Below are positions 5,771 through 11,643 of a stretch of DNA of 12,564 nt, in pieces. The translations under genes were made by a program, and so were the position numbers. Location of the stretch: the NCBI GenBank assembly GCA_028701435.1, contig JAQVQT010000019.1, positions 1 to 12,564 on the forward strand. The letters are read 5' to 3'. A model generated the notes under the pieces. It searched no databases and was not told where the DNA came from. It saw only the letters and a list, made by a program, of their open reading frames with translations. The first letter of the stretch is position 1; each line of letters opens with the position of its first letter. The DNA is from Smithellaceae bacterium. Lineage in GTDB: Bacteria > Desulfobacterota > Syntrophia > Syntrophales > Smithellaceae.

Positions 5771-8179
5771 TTACATGAAATTTTCCGGGTCCACGTCCAC
5801 CGTGATTTTTACCGTACTCGTGGCGTGCTTCTTCAGAAGCCGGGCGGCCATGGAATGCATCCGCCGGTTGTCCCTTCCCTTGATCATCATCTGCTGGCGG
5901 TGCTCTCCCCGGATTTTCGCCAGCGGCGATTCAGCCGGGCCGACGATCTCCACGATGTTTTCAAGCCCGGCGCAAAGCGCCCGGGCGTCCTGTCCCAGCT
6001 CCCGCGCCGTCTCATCAAGAGCGGCTTGCCTTGCCGAGGACAGGCGAAGGTTGATGATTTGCCCAAAGGGCGGGTACTTCAGCGCTTTCCTAAACTCGAT
6101 TTCCTCTTCGTAAAAAGATAAATAGTCGTGGCCGCGCGCATGATGCAGCGCGTAATGGGCGGGGTTGAAGGTCTGAATGATGACGCGCCCCGCCGCTTCG
6201 CCTCTTCCGCCGCGCCCCGCCACCTGCGTCAGCATCTGAAATGTTTTTTCCGCGGCGCGGAAGTCCGGCATATTCAACGACGTATCGGCGGAGATGACGC
6301 CCACCAGGGTGATGGACGGAAAATCGTGCCCCTTGGTGACCATTTGCGTCCCCACCAGGATGTCGATTTCTCTGTGTTCCAGCGCGGCCAGAATCTTTTC
6401 CTGCGAACCTCGGCGCGCCGTGGTGTCGGAATCCATGCGGCTGATGCGCGCCTTTGAAAACAGGCTTTGCAGTTCGGCCTCCAGTTTCTGTGTGCCCGCG
6501 CCGTAGTTGAGGATTCGGCCGCCTCCGCACCGGGGGCAGAGAGGCACGGCCCTGCGGCTGTAATCGCAGTAGTGGCATTTCACGACATTTTCCGCCGGAT
6601 GGCTTTTCAGGGAAACCGCGCAGTTGGGGCAGGAAAAGGTGTAGCCGCAGTCGGCGCAGACCAGAAAGGTGTCGAATCCGCGCTTGTTGAGAAAAAGAAG
6701 CGCCTGTTCCCCGCGGTCCAGGGTGCTTCGAAGCGCCGCGATGAGCGCTTCGGAGAGGATCGGCGATTTGCCGCCGGCTTCCTTTTGCATTTTCATGTCC
6801 ACGACGTCGATGCGCGGCAGCGGCTGTCGGTTGACCCTTTGGGTCAATTCCAGGTGCGCGTATTTTCCGGCGCGGGCGTTGTAAAAGGTGCGCACGCCCG
6901 GCGTCGCTGAACCGAGCACGCAGACGGCGTTTGCGGACTGGGCTTTGACGACGGCGAGATCGCGGGCGTTGTAGCAGAGCCGTTCGTCCTGCTTGTACGA
7001 CGGATCGTGTTCCTCATCCACGATGATGATTTTCAGGTTGGGCAGCGGAGCAAACAGCGCCGAGCGCGCGCCGATAACCAGCTGAATCCGGCCCCTCCGG
7101 ATTTGGCGCCACTGGTCGTAGCGGACGCTCTCGGCGATGCCGCTGTGCATCACGGCAATCCGGTCCGGGTCGAACCGTCCGGTGATTCGGGAGATCAGCT
7201 GCGGCGTGAGGGAAATTTCCGGGACCAAATAAATGGCCGTGCCTCCCGCCTTCAGCGCGTGGTCGATGGCGCAAAGGTACACTTCCGTCTTGCCGCTGCC
7301 GGTCACACCGTGCAGCAGGACGGGATGAAACGCCGCGCTTGCGATAAATTGTTGAAGGGTTTCCAGGGCTTTTTTTTGCTCCTCATTGAGCACAAAATCC
7401 GGAGAGGGGGCGGCGAGGGCGGATTCCATCGAGGCTCTGCGGATGAATTCCTCGTCGCTGACGCGCACGACGCCCTTCTCCAGAAGCCTTTTGATGACGG
7501 CGGCGGTCGTTGCGGTTTTCTGCATCAGCGCGCGGAGCTCCGTCGGCCCTACTTTTTTCAGGCAATCGGCGACGATCTGCTGGCGGGGCGTCAGCTTCAG
7601 CGGGGCGTCAGACGGTTCATTCAGCCGAATGATTTTTTGCGTACGAATGCCCATCTGCTTTTTTTCTCTTTCCACCAGGTGAACCAGGCCGGCCACCTGA
7701 AGGCTGCGGGCGATCGAAGCCGCGTTTCTCAGGCCGGATTTCCGGATCAGCTCATGGAAGGCCAGGCCGCCGGGATGTGAATGCAGGATGTCCAAAAGCT
7801 TTTTCTGCGCGGAGGTCGGCCTCGCGTCGGGAGCGGCGGGCGCTGGAATCAACCAGCGAAGCTCTTTTCTTTCCGGTCCCGAGGGAATCAGCTCAGCCAG
7901 CGTTTTCCCCAGCGGATAGATGAAATAGCTGGAAATCCACCTGTAAAAATTCAGGTCCTCCGCGTCGAACAGCGCCTCTTCGTCGAGGACGGCGACGATC
8001 TTTTTGGTGTTCTTCAAATCGCAGTTATTCAGTATTTCAACAATGAATCCGCTGCGTTTTCTGAGGCCGAACGGCGCAAAAACGCGTTTGCCTACCCCAA
8101 CGGCGCTCTGAAGGTGGGCAGGAACCTCATAGGTGAAGAGCTTATCGGCCGGAATGTTGACGGCAACGCTTACAAACAT
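5771..8179 (-). CDS. priA: Primosomal protein N' (replication restart helicase PriA)
   Basis: PriA recognises stalled forks and reloads the replicative helicase. The 802-residue protein has the whole architecture: an N-terminal DNA-binding domain starting VNIPADKLFTYEVP, a winged-helix region, Walker A GVTGSGKT (291-298), Walker B/DEEH box IIIVDEEHDPSYKQ (388-391), GSATP motif III, an inserted zinc-binding region with eight cysteines as CADC, CPNC, CHYC and CPRC (508-551), TQMVTKGHDFP, and motif VI QVAGRGGRG (652-660). ATG 8179 gives the usual PriA N-terminus; the frame is open 103 codons further upstream, but that runs through a terminator and into dksA. The ribosome site is weak (no clear AGGAGG), suggesting low translation. 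It has no obvious own promoter in the roughly 60 bases after the upstream terminator, so readthrough or an unrecognised promoter must supply it. Confidence 0.97.
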   Translation of the reverse strand: MFVSVAVNIPADKLFTYEVPAHLQSAVGVGKRVFAPFGLRKRSGFIVEILNNCDLKNTKKIVAVLDEEALFDAEDLNFYRWISSYFIYPLGKTLAELIPSGPERKELRWLIPAPAAPDARPTSAQKKLLDILHSHPGGLAFHELIRKSGLRNAASIARSLQVAGLVHLVEREKKQMGIRTQKIIRLNEPSDAPLKLTPRQQIVADCLKKVGPTELRALMQKTATTAAVIKRLLEKGVVRVSDEEFIRRASMESALAAPSPDFVLNEEQKKALETLQQFIASAAFHPVLLHGVTGSGKTEVYLCAIDHALKAGGTAIYLVPEISLTPQLISRITGRFDPDRIAVMHSGIAESVRYDQWRQIRRGRIQLVIGARSALFAPLPNLKIIIVDEEHDPSYKQDERLCYNARDLAVVKAQSANAVCVLGSATPGVRTFYNARAGKYAHLELTQRVNRQPLPRIDVVDMKMQKEAGGKSPILSEALIAALRSTLDRGEQALLFLNKRGFDTFLVCADCGYTFSCPNCAVSLKSHPAENVVKCHYCDYSRRAVPLCPRCGGGRILNYGAGTQKLEAELQSLFSKARISRMDSDTTARRGSQEKILAALEHREIDILVGTQMVTKGHDFPSITLVGVISADTSLNMPDFRAAEKTFQMLTQVAGRGGRGEAAGRVIIQTFNPAHYALHHARGHDYLSFYEEEIEFRKALKYPPFGQIINLRLSSARQAALDETARELGQDARALCAGLENIVEIVGPAESPLAKIRGEHRQQMMIKGRDNRRMHSMAARLLKKHATSTVKITVDVDPENFM

Positions 8180-8236
8180 GAGCTTTGTTACCACTTTTGG
8201 AAAAAAAAGAAAATATCGGATGGAAAAAACGTCCAT

Positions 8237-8265
8237 AAAAAAGCCCCGACTCGCGGGGCTTTTTT
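8237..8265. terminator. Symmetrical intrinsic terminator between dksA and priA
   Basis: GCCCCG and CGGGGC form a 6-bp GC stem around ACTCG, flanked by six A on the left and six T on the right, so it can work in both directions. On the minus strand it lies 17 bases after the dksA stop codon and ends that transcript, separating dksA from priA. Confidence 0.92.
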
Positions 8266-8282
8266 GAATTCCGTTCCGGTTT

Positions 8283-8663
8283 TTATTCGCCTTTGAGCTT
8301 TTCCATTTTTTCCTGCTTGGTTTTGCAGTCGATGCACTCGGTCGTGACGGGCCTGGCCAGCAGTCTTTTTTCGGAAATCGGACCGCCGCAGGAGTCACAG
8401 ATGCCGTAAACGCCATCGTCGATTCTTTTGATGGCTTCCTGCATTTTGACGATGAGTTTGCGCTCGCGGTCACGGATGCGCAGCTCAAAATTGCGGTCGG
8501 ATTCCAAAGAGGCGCGATCGTTGGGATCCGGGAAATTTTCCTTGCCGCTGGTCATTTCTGAAACGGTTTTGCCCGCCTCGTTGAGCAATTCATTAATTTT
8601 TTGAGTCAGCAGTTTGCGGAAGGCTTCCAGCTTTTCCGGCTTTAAAGTCGTTTGTTTTTCCAA
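8283..8663 (-). CDS. dksA: RNA polymerase-binding transcription factor DksA
   Basis: DksA binds the secondary channel of RNA polymerase and, with ppGpp, adjusts rRNA and amino acid promoters. The sequence follows the classical proteobacterial form: an N-terminal coiled coil, the acidic coiled-coil tip DPNDRA, ELRIRDRERKLIVKMQEAI, then a four-cysteine zinc finger (CDSCG and CIDCK, separated by PISEKRLLARPVTTE). All residues thought essential for activity are present. Length is 126 residues from TTG 8663. This TTG has AAGGAG (8677-8672) 8 bases upstream. The alternative GTG at 8672 overlaps that ribosome site and would have no spacing, so I prefer TTG. It has its own promoter and a strong terminator, indicating a single-gene transcript, with possible readthrough from the operon upstream. 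Confidence 0.92.
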   Translation of the reverse strand: MEKQTTLKPEKLEAFRKLLTQKINELLNEAGKTVSEMTSGKENFPDPNDRASLESDRNFELRIRDRERKLIVKMQEAIKRIDDGVYGICDSCGGPISEKRLLARPVTTECIDCKTKQEKMEKLKGE

Positions 8664-8699
8664 TGCCGCCACTCCTTTACCTGTAATGTTTGAAAGGAC

Positions 8700-8728
8700 C
8701 TTTTACCTAATGGCAATAGGTTTGTAAA
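8700..8728 (-). promoter_or_regulatory. Likely sigma-70 promoter of dksA
   Basis: On the minus strand TTTACA (8728-8723), a 17-base spacer and TAAAAG (8705-8700) precede dksA. The start would fall near 8693, about 30 bases before the TTG. Box matches are five and four of six, so this is plausible but not strong. Confidence 0.5.
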
Positions 8729-8745
8729 GCAAAAAAATCATGCAT

Positions 8746-8770
8746 AAAAATCACGAAAAAAGCCGTGATT
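8746..8770 (-). terminator. Probable terminator after the heptose adenylyltransferase gene
   Basis: On the minus strand AATCACG and CGTGATT form a 7-bp stem with a T-rich 8-base loop, followed by three more T. It is AT-rich and has a short T tract, so it may be leaky. It lies 27 bases after the stop codon at 8797. Confidence 0.6.
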
Positions 8771-8796
8771 CGGCCTGCTCACCTACTGTTTCGCCT

Positions 8797-9282
8797 TCAT
8801 TGTTCCGGCCCATAGACCGCGATGATCTTGTCCACGATGTTGGTCGTGGATTTACCGGCAACTTCCGGAATGATCTCGACCCGTCCGCCCCACTGCCGGA
8901 TTTCTTTGCGGCCGACGACCTGCTCTTCGGCCCAGTCGCCGCCTTTGACCAAAACATCGGGCATGAGCAGGCAAATCAGCTCCAGGGGAGTCGGTTCGGA
9001 AAATATCGTTATAAAATCAATGCACTCCAAGGCGGCAAGAACTTCGGCTCTTTCCTTTTCGGGGACCAGCGGTCTTTTGGGTCCCTTGATGGTCTGCACG
9101 GAAGAGTCGCTGTTGAGCGCCAGAACCAGAACATCCGCCGTTTGCCTGGCTTCCTTCAGGTAACGGACATGACCCACGTGAAGAATATCAAAGCAGCCGT
9201 TGGTAAAGGCGATCTTTTTTCCCTTCTTGCGCAGCCTGTCCAGATTTTCCTTCAAGGCGGTTCTGTCCAGAATCTTGTCCAT
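8797..9282 (-). CDS. rfaE2: D-glycero-beta-D-manno-heptose 1-phosphate adenylyltransferase (RfaE2-type)
   Basis: The enzyme makes ADP-heptose for the LPS inner core from heptose 1-phosphate and ATP. The 161 residues form one nucleotidyltransferase Rossmann domain: FTNGCFDILHVGHVRYLKEA with the HxGH motif (HVGH), ALNSDSSVQTIKGPKRPLVP, ERAEVLAAL, PDVLVKGGDW, VVGRKEI and the ending GGRVEIIPEVAGKSTTNIVDKI. This equals the C-terminal half of E. coli HldE; the kinase half (RfaE1) is not in the window, so the organism has the split form or supplies it elsewhere. ATG 9282 is chosen for GGAG 5 bases upstream; the open frame extends to 9366 inside comF without a ribosome site. It lies 14 bases after comF and is the last gene of the rsfS-comF operon. 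Confidence 0.93.
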   Translation of the reverse strand: MDKILDRTALKENLDRLRKKGKKIAFTNGCFDILHVGHVRYLKEARQTADVLVLALNSDSSVQTIKGPKRPLVPEKERAEVLAALECIDFITIFSEPTPLELICLLMPDVLVKGGDWAEEQVVGRKEIRQWGGRVEIIPEVAGKSTTNIVDKIIAVYGPEQ

Positions 9283-9296
9283 GATGACTCCTTCAG

Positions 9297-10025
9297 TTAA
9301 AGAACCCTGGCCACCGTCAACGCAGCCACCCGTTTCGCGCCCGCCTTCACCAGCGTTTTGGCGCATTCATTGATCGTGGCTCCCGTCGTGTAAACATCAT
9401 CCACCAGCAGGAAGCTCCGGCCGCGGATCTTGTCCAGGCGATTTGCGGCAAAAGCGCCGGAAATGTTTGTATCCCGTTCGCTTTTGTTTAATCCTGTTTG
9501 CGTTAAAGTAAATCTTTGCCTTTTTAGCAAGGAAAAATCGACGGTGACACCTCGTTTTTTGCCCAAAGCGTGCGCCAGAACAAGCGATTGGTTAAACCGT
9601 CTTTCCCGCAGCCGTTGGACATGTAAGGGTACGGGGATCATCGCGTCAAAAGCGCTGAAATCGACGCCGTCGAAATCAAAATCGGCCAGAAGACCTGCCA
9701 GCGCCGCGCCTGCCGTCAGGTCCCGTCCATATTTGAACCGGTGAATCGTGTCGAGGATGATTCCCTCGTAGACGACGGCGGCGCGGGCGAAATCGAACCA
9801 GCGCGGCTGTTTCGTGCAGGAACCGCACAGGTGGTTTCCGGCGGACGAGTCGGGAAATGTTATTCCGCAGACCGGACAGAGACTTCCATGAAGAAAGTTG
9901 ATCCGGCAAAAGCAATCGGCGCAGAAGAACTCCGGGCGGCCGGAGGGAAGGACGCGGGAGCAGGCCAGGCAGATTCTCGGGAAAAAAGCATCGGAGATTT
10001 GGGATAAAAACTCACGAAAGATCAA
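9297..10025 (-). CDS. comF: ComF-family phosphoribosyltransferase-like protein
   Basis: The family (ComFC/GntX) is linked to DNA uptake or DNA use in competent bacteria, but is also found in many non-competent species with unknown role. The 242-residue protein starts with a double zinc finger: C19/C22, C35/C38, C50/C53 and C67/C70 in CLAC, CADC, CPVC and CGSC. A type I phosphoribosyltransferase fold follows, with MIPVPLHVQRLRERRFNQS and the PRPP loop VDDVYTTGAT (208-217). The start is TTG 10025, overlapping the rsfS stop as TTGA, with AAGGA 6 bases upstream. No in-frame ATG lies near the conserved N-terminus. Translational coupling to rsfS is likely. No other competence gene is visible, so a competence role is not supported by context. 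Confidence 0.9.
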   Translation of the reverse strand: MIFREFLSQISDAFFPRICLACSRVLPSGRPEFFCADCFCRINFLHGSLCPVCGITFPDSSAGNHLCGSCTKQPRWFDFARAAVVYEGIILDTIHRFKYGRDLTAGAALAGLLADFDFDGVDFSAFDAMIPVPLHVQRLRERRFNQSLVLAHALGKKRGVTVDFSLLKRQRFTLTQTGLNKSERDTNISGAFAANRLDKIRGRSFLLVDDVYTTGATINECAKTLVKAGAKRVAALTVARVL

Positions 10026-10417
10026 GCCATGTCCTTGTTTAATTTCTTGATTTCCGTTGCGTTGTCATCGATCGCCATCCGTGGCGCGTCCCACAGGTTT
10101 TCCAGATCGTAGAAAGAACGGGCCGTTTCCTGAAAGACGGAGATCACCACGTCGTCATAATCCAGCAGGATCCATTCGGCATTGGCCTCGCCTTCCACGC
10201 CAAGCGGACGGATTCCCTCTTTCTTCAGATATTCCTGAACCGCGGAGGATACGGCCTGAACCTGCCGGTCGGTTGCGCCCGAGCAGATGAGCATGTAGTC
10301 CGTAAAGGAAGAAATCTCCTGAACATTCAAGGCAACAATATTTTTCGCCTTTTTCTGTAAAACCGCGTTAATGCACAACAGCAGCCGTCTGGCCGATTCA
10401 TTTTTTTTAACTGGCAA
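10022..10417 (-). CDS. rsfS: Ribosomal silencing factor RsfS
   Basis: RsfS binds ribosomal protein L14 (uL14) on the 50S subunit and blocks subunit joining when nutrients are short. Family marks are the KKAKNIVALNV strand, SSFTDYMLICSGATDRQVQA, GVEGEANAEWILLDYDDVVISVF and the ending FYDLENLWDAPR. The length of 131 residues is within the usual range, with a polar tail (DDNATEIKKLNKDMA) past the core. The start is TTG 10417 with AAGGAGG 4 bases upstream; no ATG is available before the conserved region. The usual partners nadD and rlmH are not adjacent. Instead the gene heads rsfS-comF-rfaE2, with a 4-base overlap to comF. A candidate promoter lies at 10602-10630, leaving a leader of roughly 180 bases rich in inverted repeats. 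Confidence 0.95.
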   Translation of the reverse strand: MPVKKNESARRLLLCINAVLQKKAKNIVALNVQEISSFTDYMLICSGATDRQVQAVSSAVQEYLKKEGIRPLGVEGEANAEWILLDYDDVVISVFQETARSFYDLENLWDAPRMAIDDNATEIKKLNKDMA

Positions 10418-10472
10418 AATTCCTCCTTGAATAGGTTTTTAGACTGACCCCCTGCAAGGTGGCACGATGCCG

Positions 10473-10559
10473 ACACCCCTGCGGGTGCGCGTGGCTGAAG
10501 GATAAGATGAAAGGCGCTAAACGCGCCGTCATTCAGAAAACTTATAATGCCAGGGGTGT
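10473..10559. repeat. Perfect 9-bp inverted repeat
   Basis: ACACCCCTG (10473-10481) and CAGGGGTGT (10551-10559) are exact inverse complements 69 bases apart. The left arm also takes part in a local hairpin, CACCC-CTGC-GGGTG (10474-10487), so the two pairings exclude each other. Confidence 0.7.
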
Positions 10560-10585
10560 ACAAATTAAACCATCAGTCTTCAGCC
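10493..10585. repeat. Perfect 8-bp inverted repeat crossing the 9-bp one
   Basis: GGCTGAAG (10493-10500) and CTTCAGCC (10578-10585) are exact inverse complements. One arm lies inside and one outside the 9-bp repeat pair, giving a pseudoknot order. Between them ATAAG/CTTAT, ATGA/TCAT and GGCGC-TAAAC-GCGCC (10513-10527) can stack into one imperfect stem. Confidence 0.65.
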
Positions 10586-10600
10586 TTCAACCTTAAGTTT
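10566..10600. repeat. Degenerate tandem heptamer array
   Basis: Five consecutive heptamers can be read: TAAACCA, TCAGTCT, TCAGCCT, TCAACCT, TAAGTTT. The three middle units differ from each other by one or two bases. The array ends right at the predicted -10 box of the rsfS promoter. Confidence 0.45.
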
Positions 10601-10601
10601 T

Positions 10602-10630
10602 CTTATGTCACAAATGCAAAAAGTTGACAA
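10602..10630 (-). promoter_or_regulatory. Candidate sigma-70 promoter of rsfS-comF-rfaE2
   Basis: On the minus strand TTGTCA (10630-10625), a 17-base spacer and CATAAG (10607-10602) match five and four of six consensus bases. The start would be near 10595, so the whole inverted-repeat block would be transcribed as the rsfS leader. A second -10-like word, TATAAG, at 10546-10541 lacks a good -35 box. Confidence 0.45.
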
Positions 10631-10687
10631 TAAGGCATTTTGGACGCTGCGGGCCATTGTTCCAGTCCGTACGCCCGCCGTGTTGTG

Positions 10688-10711
10688 AACCTTGTTAAGG
10701 AGCGCAAGGTT
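10688..10711. repeat. 7-bp inverted repeat at the core of nested stems
   Basis: AACCTTG (10688-10694) and CAAGGTT (10705-10711) are perfect arms around 10 bases. Outside them GTCCG (10664-10668) faces CGGAC (10713-10717), and TTTTGG (10637-10642) faces CCAAAA (10724-10729), so the three pairs nest in register. No T tract follows on either strand, so it is not a simple terminator. Confidence 0.5.
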
Positions 10712-10843
10712 TCGGACCCATTGCCAAAACGCAGGACGGACTTCTGCCTTTTCACGGAATGCGGAGAGGTTTCAGGAATGTTGTGAAAAAAAAATGACTG
10801 TGGTACATCAACGCTCCCTGTTGATGACGAAAGGATGTTCGAC

Positions 10844-11632
10844 ATGATTCGGAAAGTTCATGTGCACATGCCGTATCCTCTTCTGCCCCGGTATCTGCCG
10901 ATGGTTCTGGAGAAGAAGCTCAATCTGGAGATCTATTTCAGCCATATTGCGCTTCAGTCGCTGGATAAAAGTCAGTGTGCCGGGATCGCCCGGATGCTCG
11001 GGAATGCCGGCTTAAAGGTGACGTTTCATGCCCCTTTCATGGATTTGCGGCCCGGCGCGCTGGACGACGGGATCCGCAGGGCCAGCCTGGACAGAATCCG
11101 CCAGGTGTTTGATCTGATCCCGGTTTTTCAACCGCTCAAAATTGTCTGCCATCCGTCCTTTGATCAGCGCTATTATGTGTCCTGTGACGATCTGTGGCTG
11201 GAAAACAGCGTCCATTTCTGGCGGCAGTTGATTCCGCAGGCCAAAGACGGAGGGGCCGTCATCGCGCTGGAAAATGTTTACGAAAGGGAGCCCGGCATCC
11301 TTCGCCGCCTGCTGGAAGCGCTGAATTCCGACCAGGTTTGTTTTTGCTTCGACACGGGCCACTTCAATGTTTTTGCCCGCGCGCCCCTGGAGGACTGGAT
11401 GAAACAGCTGGGACGTTACATCGGCCATCTGCACCTTCATGATAATTTCGGCAGGTTCGATGAGCATTTGCCGGTGGGAGACGCCACGTTTCCCTTCGAC
11501 CGGTTTTTTGCCGCGCTGAAAGATTTGGACGTCAGACCGACGATCACGCTGGAGGCGCACGCCCAGGAGCACCTCTGGCAGTCTCTGGCAAATTTGCAGG
11601 AGAGGTCCTATCTGGACGGGTTCAATTGCTAA
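10844..11632 (+). CDS. Sugar phosphate isomerase/epimerase-like TIM-barrel protein
   Basis: The 262-residue protein belongs to the xylose isomerase-like TIM barrel/AP endonuclease 2 superfamily. Likely metal-site residues appear in the expected order: H62 in TFHAPF, H103 in VCHPSF, E143 in ALENVYE, D170 and H173 in CFDTGH, H197/H199 in HLHLHDN, and E237 in TLEAH. GDATFPFDRFF before the last strand is typical of the sugar-isomerase branch. The superfamily spans sugar isomerases, epimerases and DNA repair endonuclease IV; the short length and lack of endonuclease IV signatures favour a metabolic enzyme of unknown substrate. ATG 10844 is preferred because AAGGA (10831-10835) is 8 bases upstream; the ATG at 10835 overlaps that site. 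The 11-base gap to the ABC permease indicates one operon, hinting that the transported compound is processed by this enzyme. Confidence 0.85.
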   Translation: MIRKVHVHMPYPLLPRYLPMVLEKKLNLEIYFSHIALQSLDKSQCAGIARMLGNAGLKVTFHAPFMDLRPGALDDGIRRASLDRIRQVFDLIPVFQPLKIVCHPSFDQRYYVSCDDLWLENSVHFWRQLIPQAKDGGAVIALENVYEREPGILRRLLEALNSDQVCFCFDTGHFNVFARAPLEDWMKQLGRYIGHLHLHDNFGRFDEHLPVGDATFPFDRFFAALKDLDVRPTITLEAHAQEHLWQSLANLQERSYLDGFNC

Positions 11633-11643
11633 GAGGAAAAGGG

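Larger units (their letters stand above)
10418..10843. other. 426-base gene-free region with repeats and dyads upstream of rsfS
   Basis: No supported gene lies here between rsfS (minus) and the isomerase-like gene (plus). The left half holds crossing inverted repeats (10473-10585), a small GC hairpin (10513-10527) and a degenerate heptamer array (10566-10600). The right half holds nested stems (10637-10729). A minus-strand promoter candidate for rsfS is at 10602-10630. For the plus-strand gene no good promoter is seen. Confidence 0.6.

Noticed and set aside
7007..7780. A 257-codon plus-strand frame opposite priA
   Set aside because: Antisense to conserved helicase motifs of priA, with no recognisable fold or initiation signal; other shorter antisense frames within priA, rfaE2 and the permease were rejected for the same reason.
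8180..8488. 103-codon N-terminal extension of PriA
   Set aside because: It would run through the terminator at 8237-8265 and the dksA coding region, and the normal PriA N-terminus begins at the ATG at 8179.
10474..10560. Resemblance to a TPP riboswitch on the plus strand (GGGTGC, GGCTGA, ATAATGCCAG)
   Set aside because: The diagnostic CTGAGA and CCTGAT segments are missing, the helices do not match the class, and no thiamine gene follows on that strand.
10603..10845. An 80-codon minus-strand frame in the gene-free region
   Set aside because: It starts at the isomerase gene's start region, has no ribosome site, overlaps the nested stems and the rsfS promoter, and resembles no family I know.
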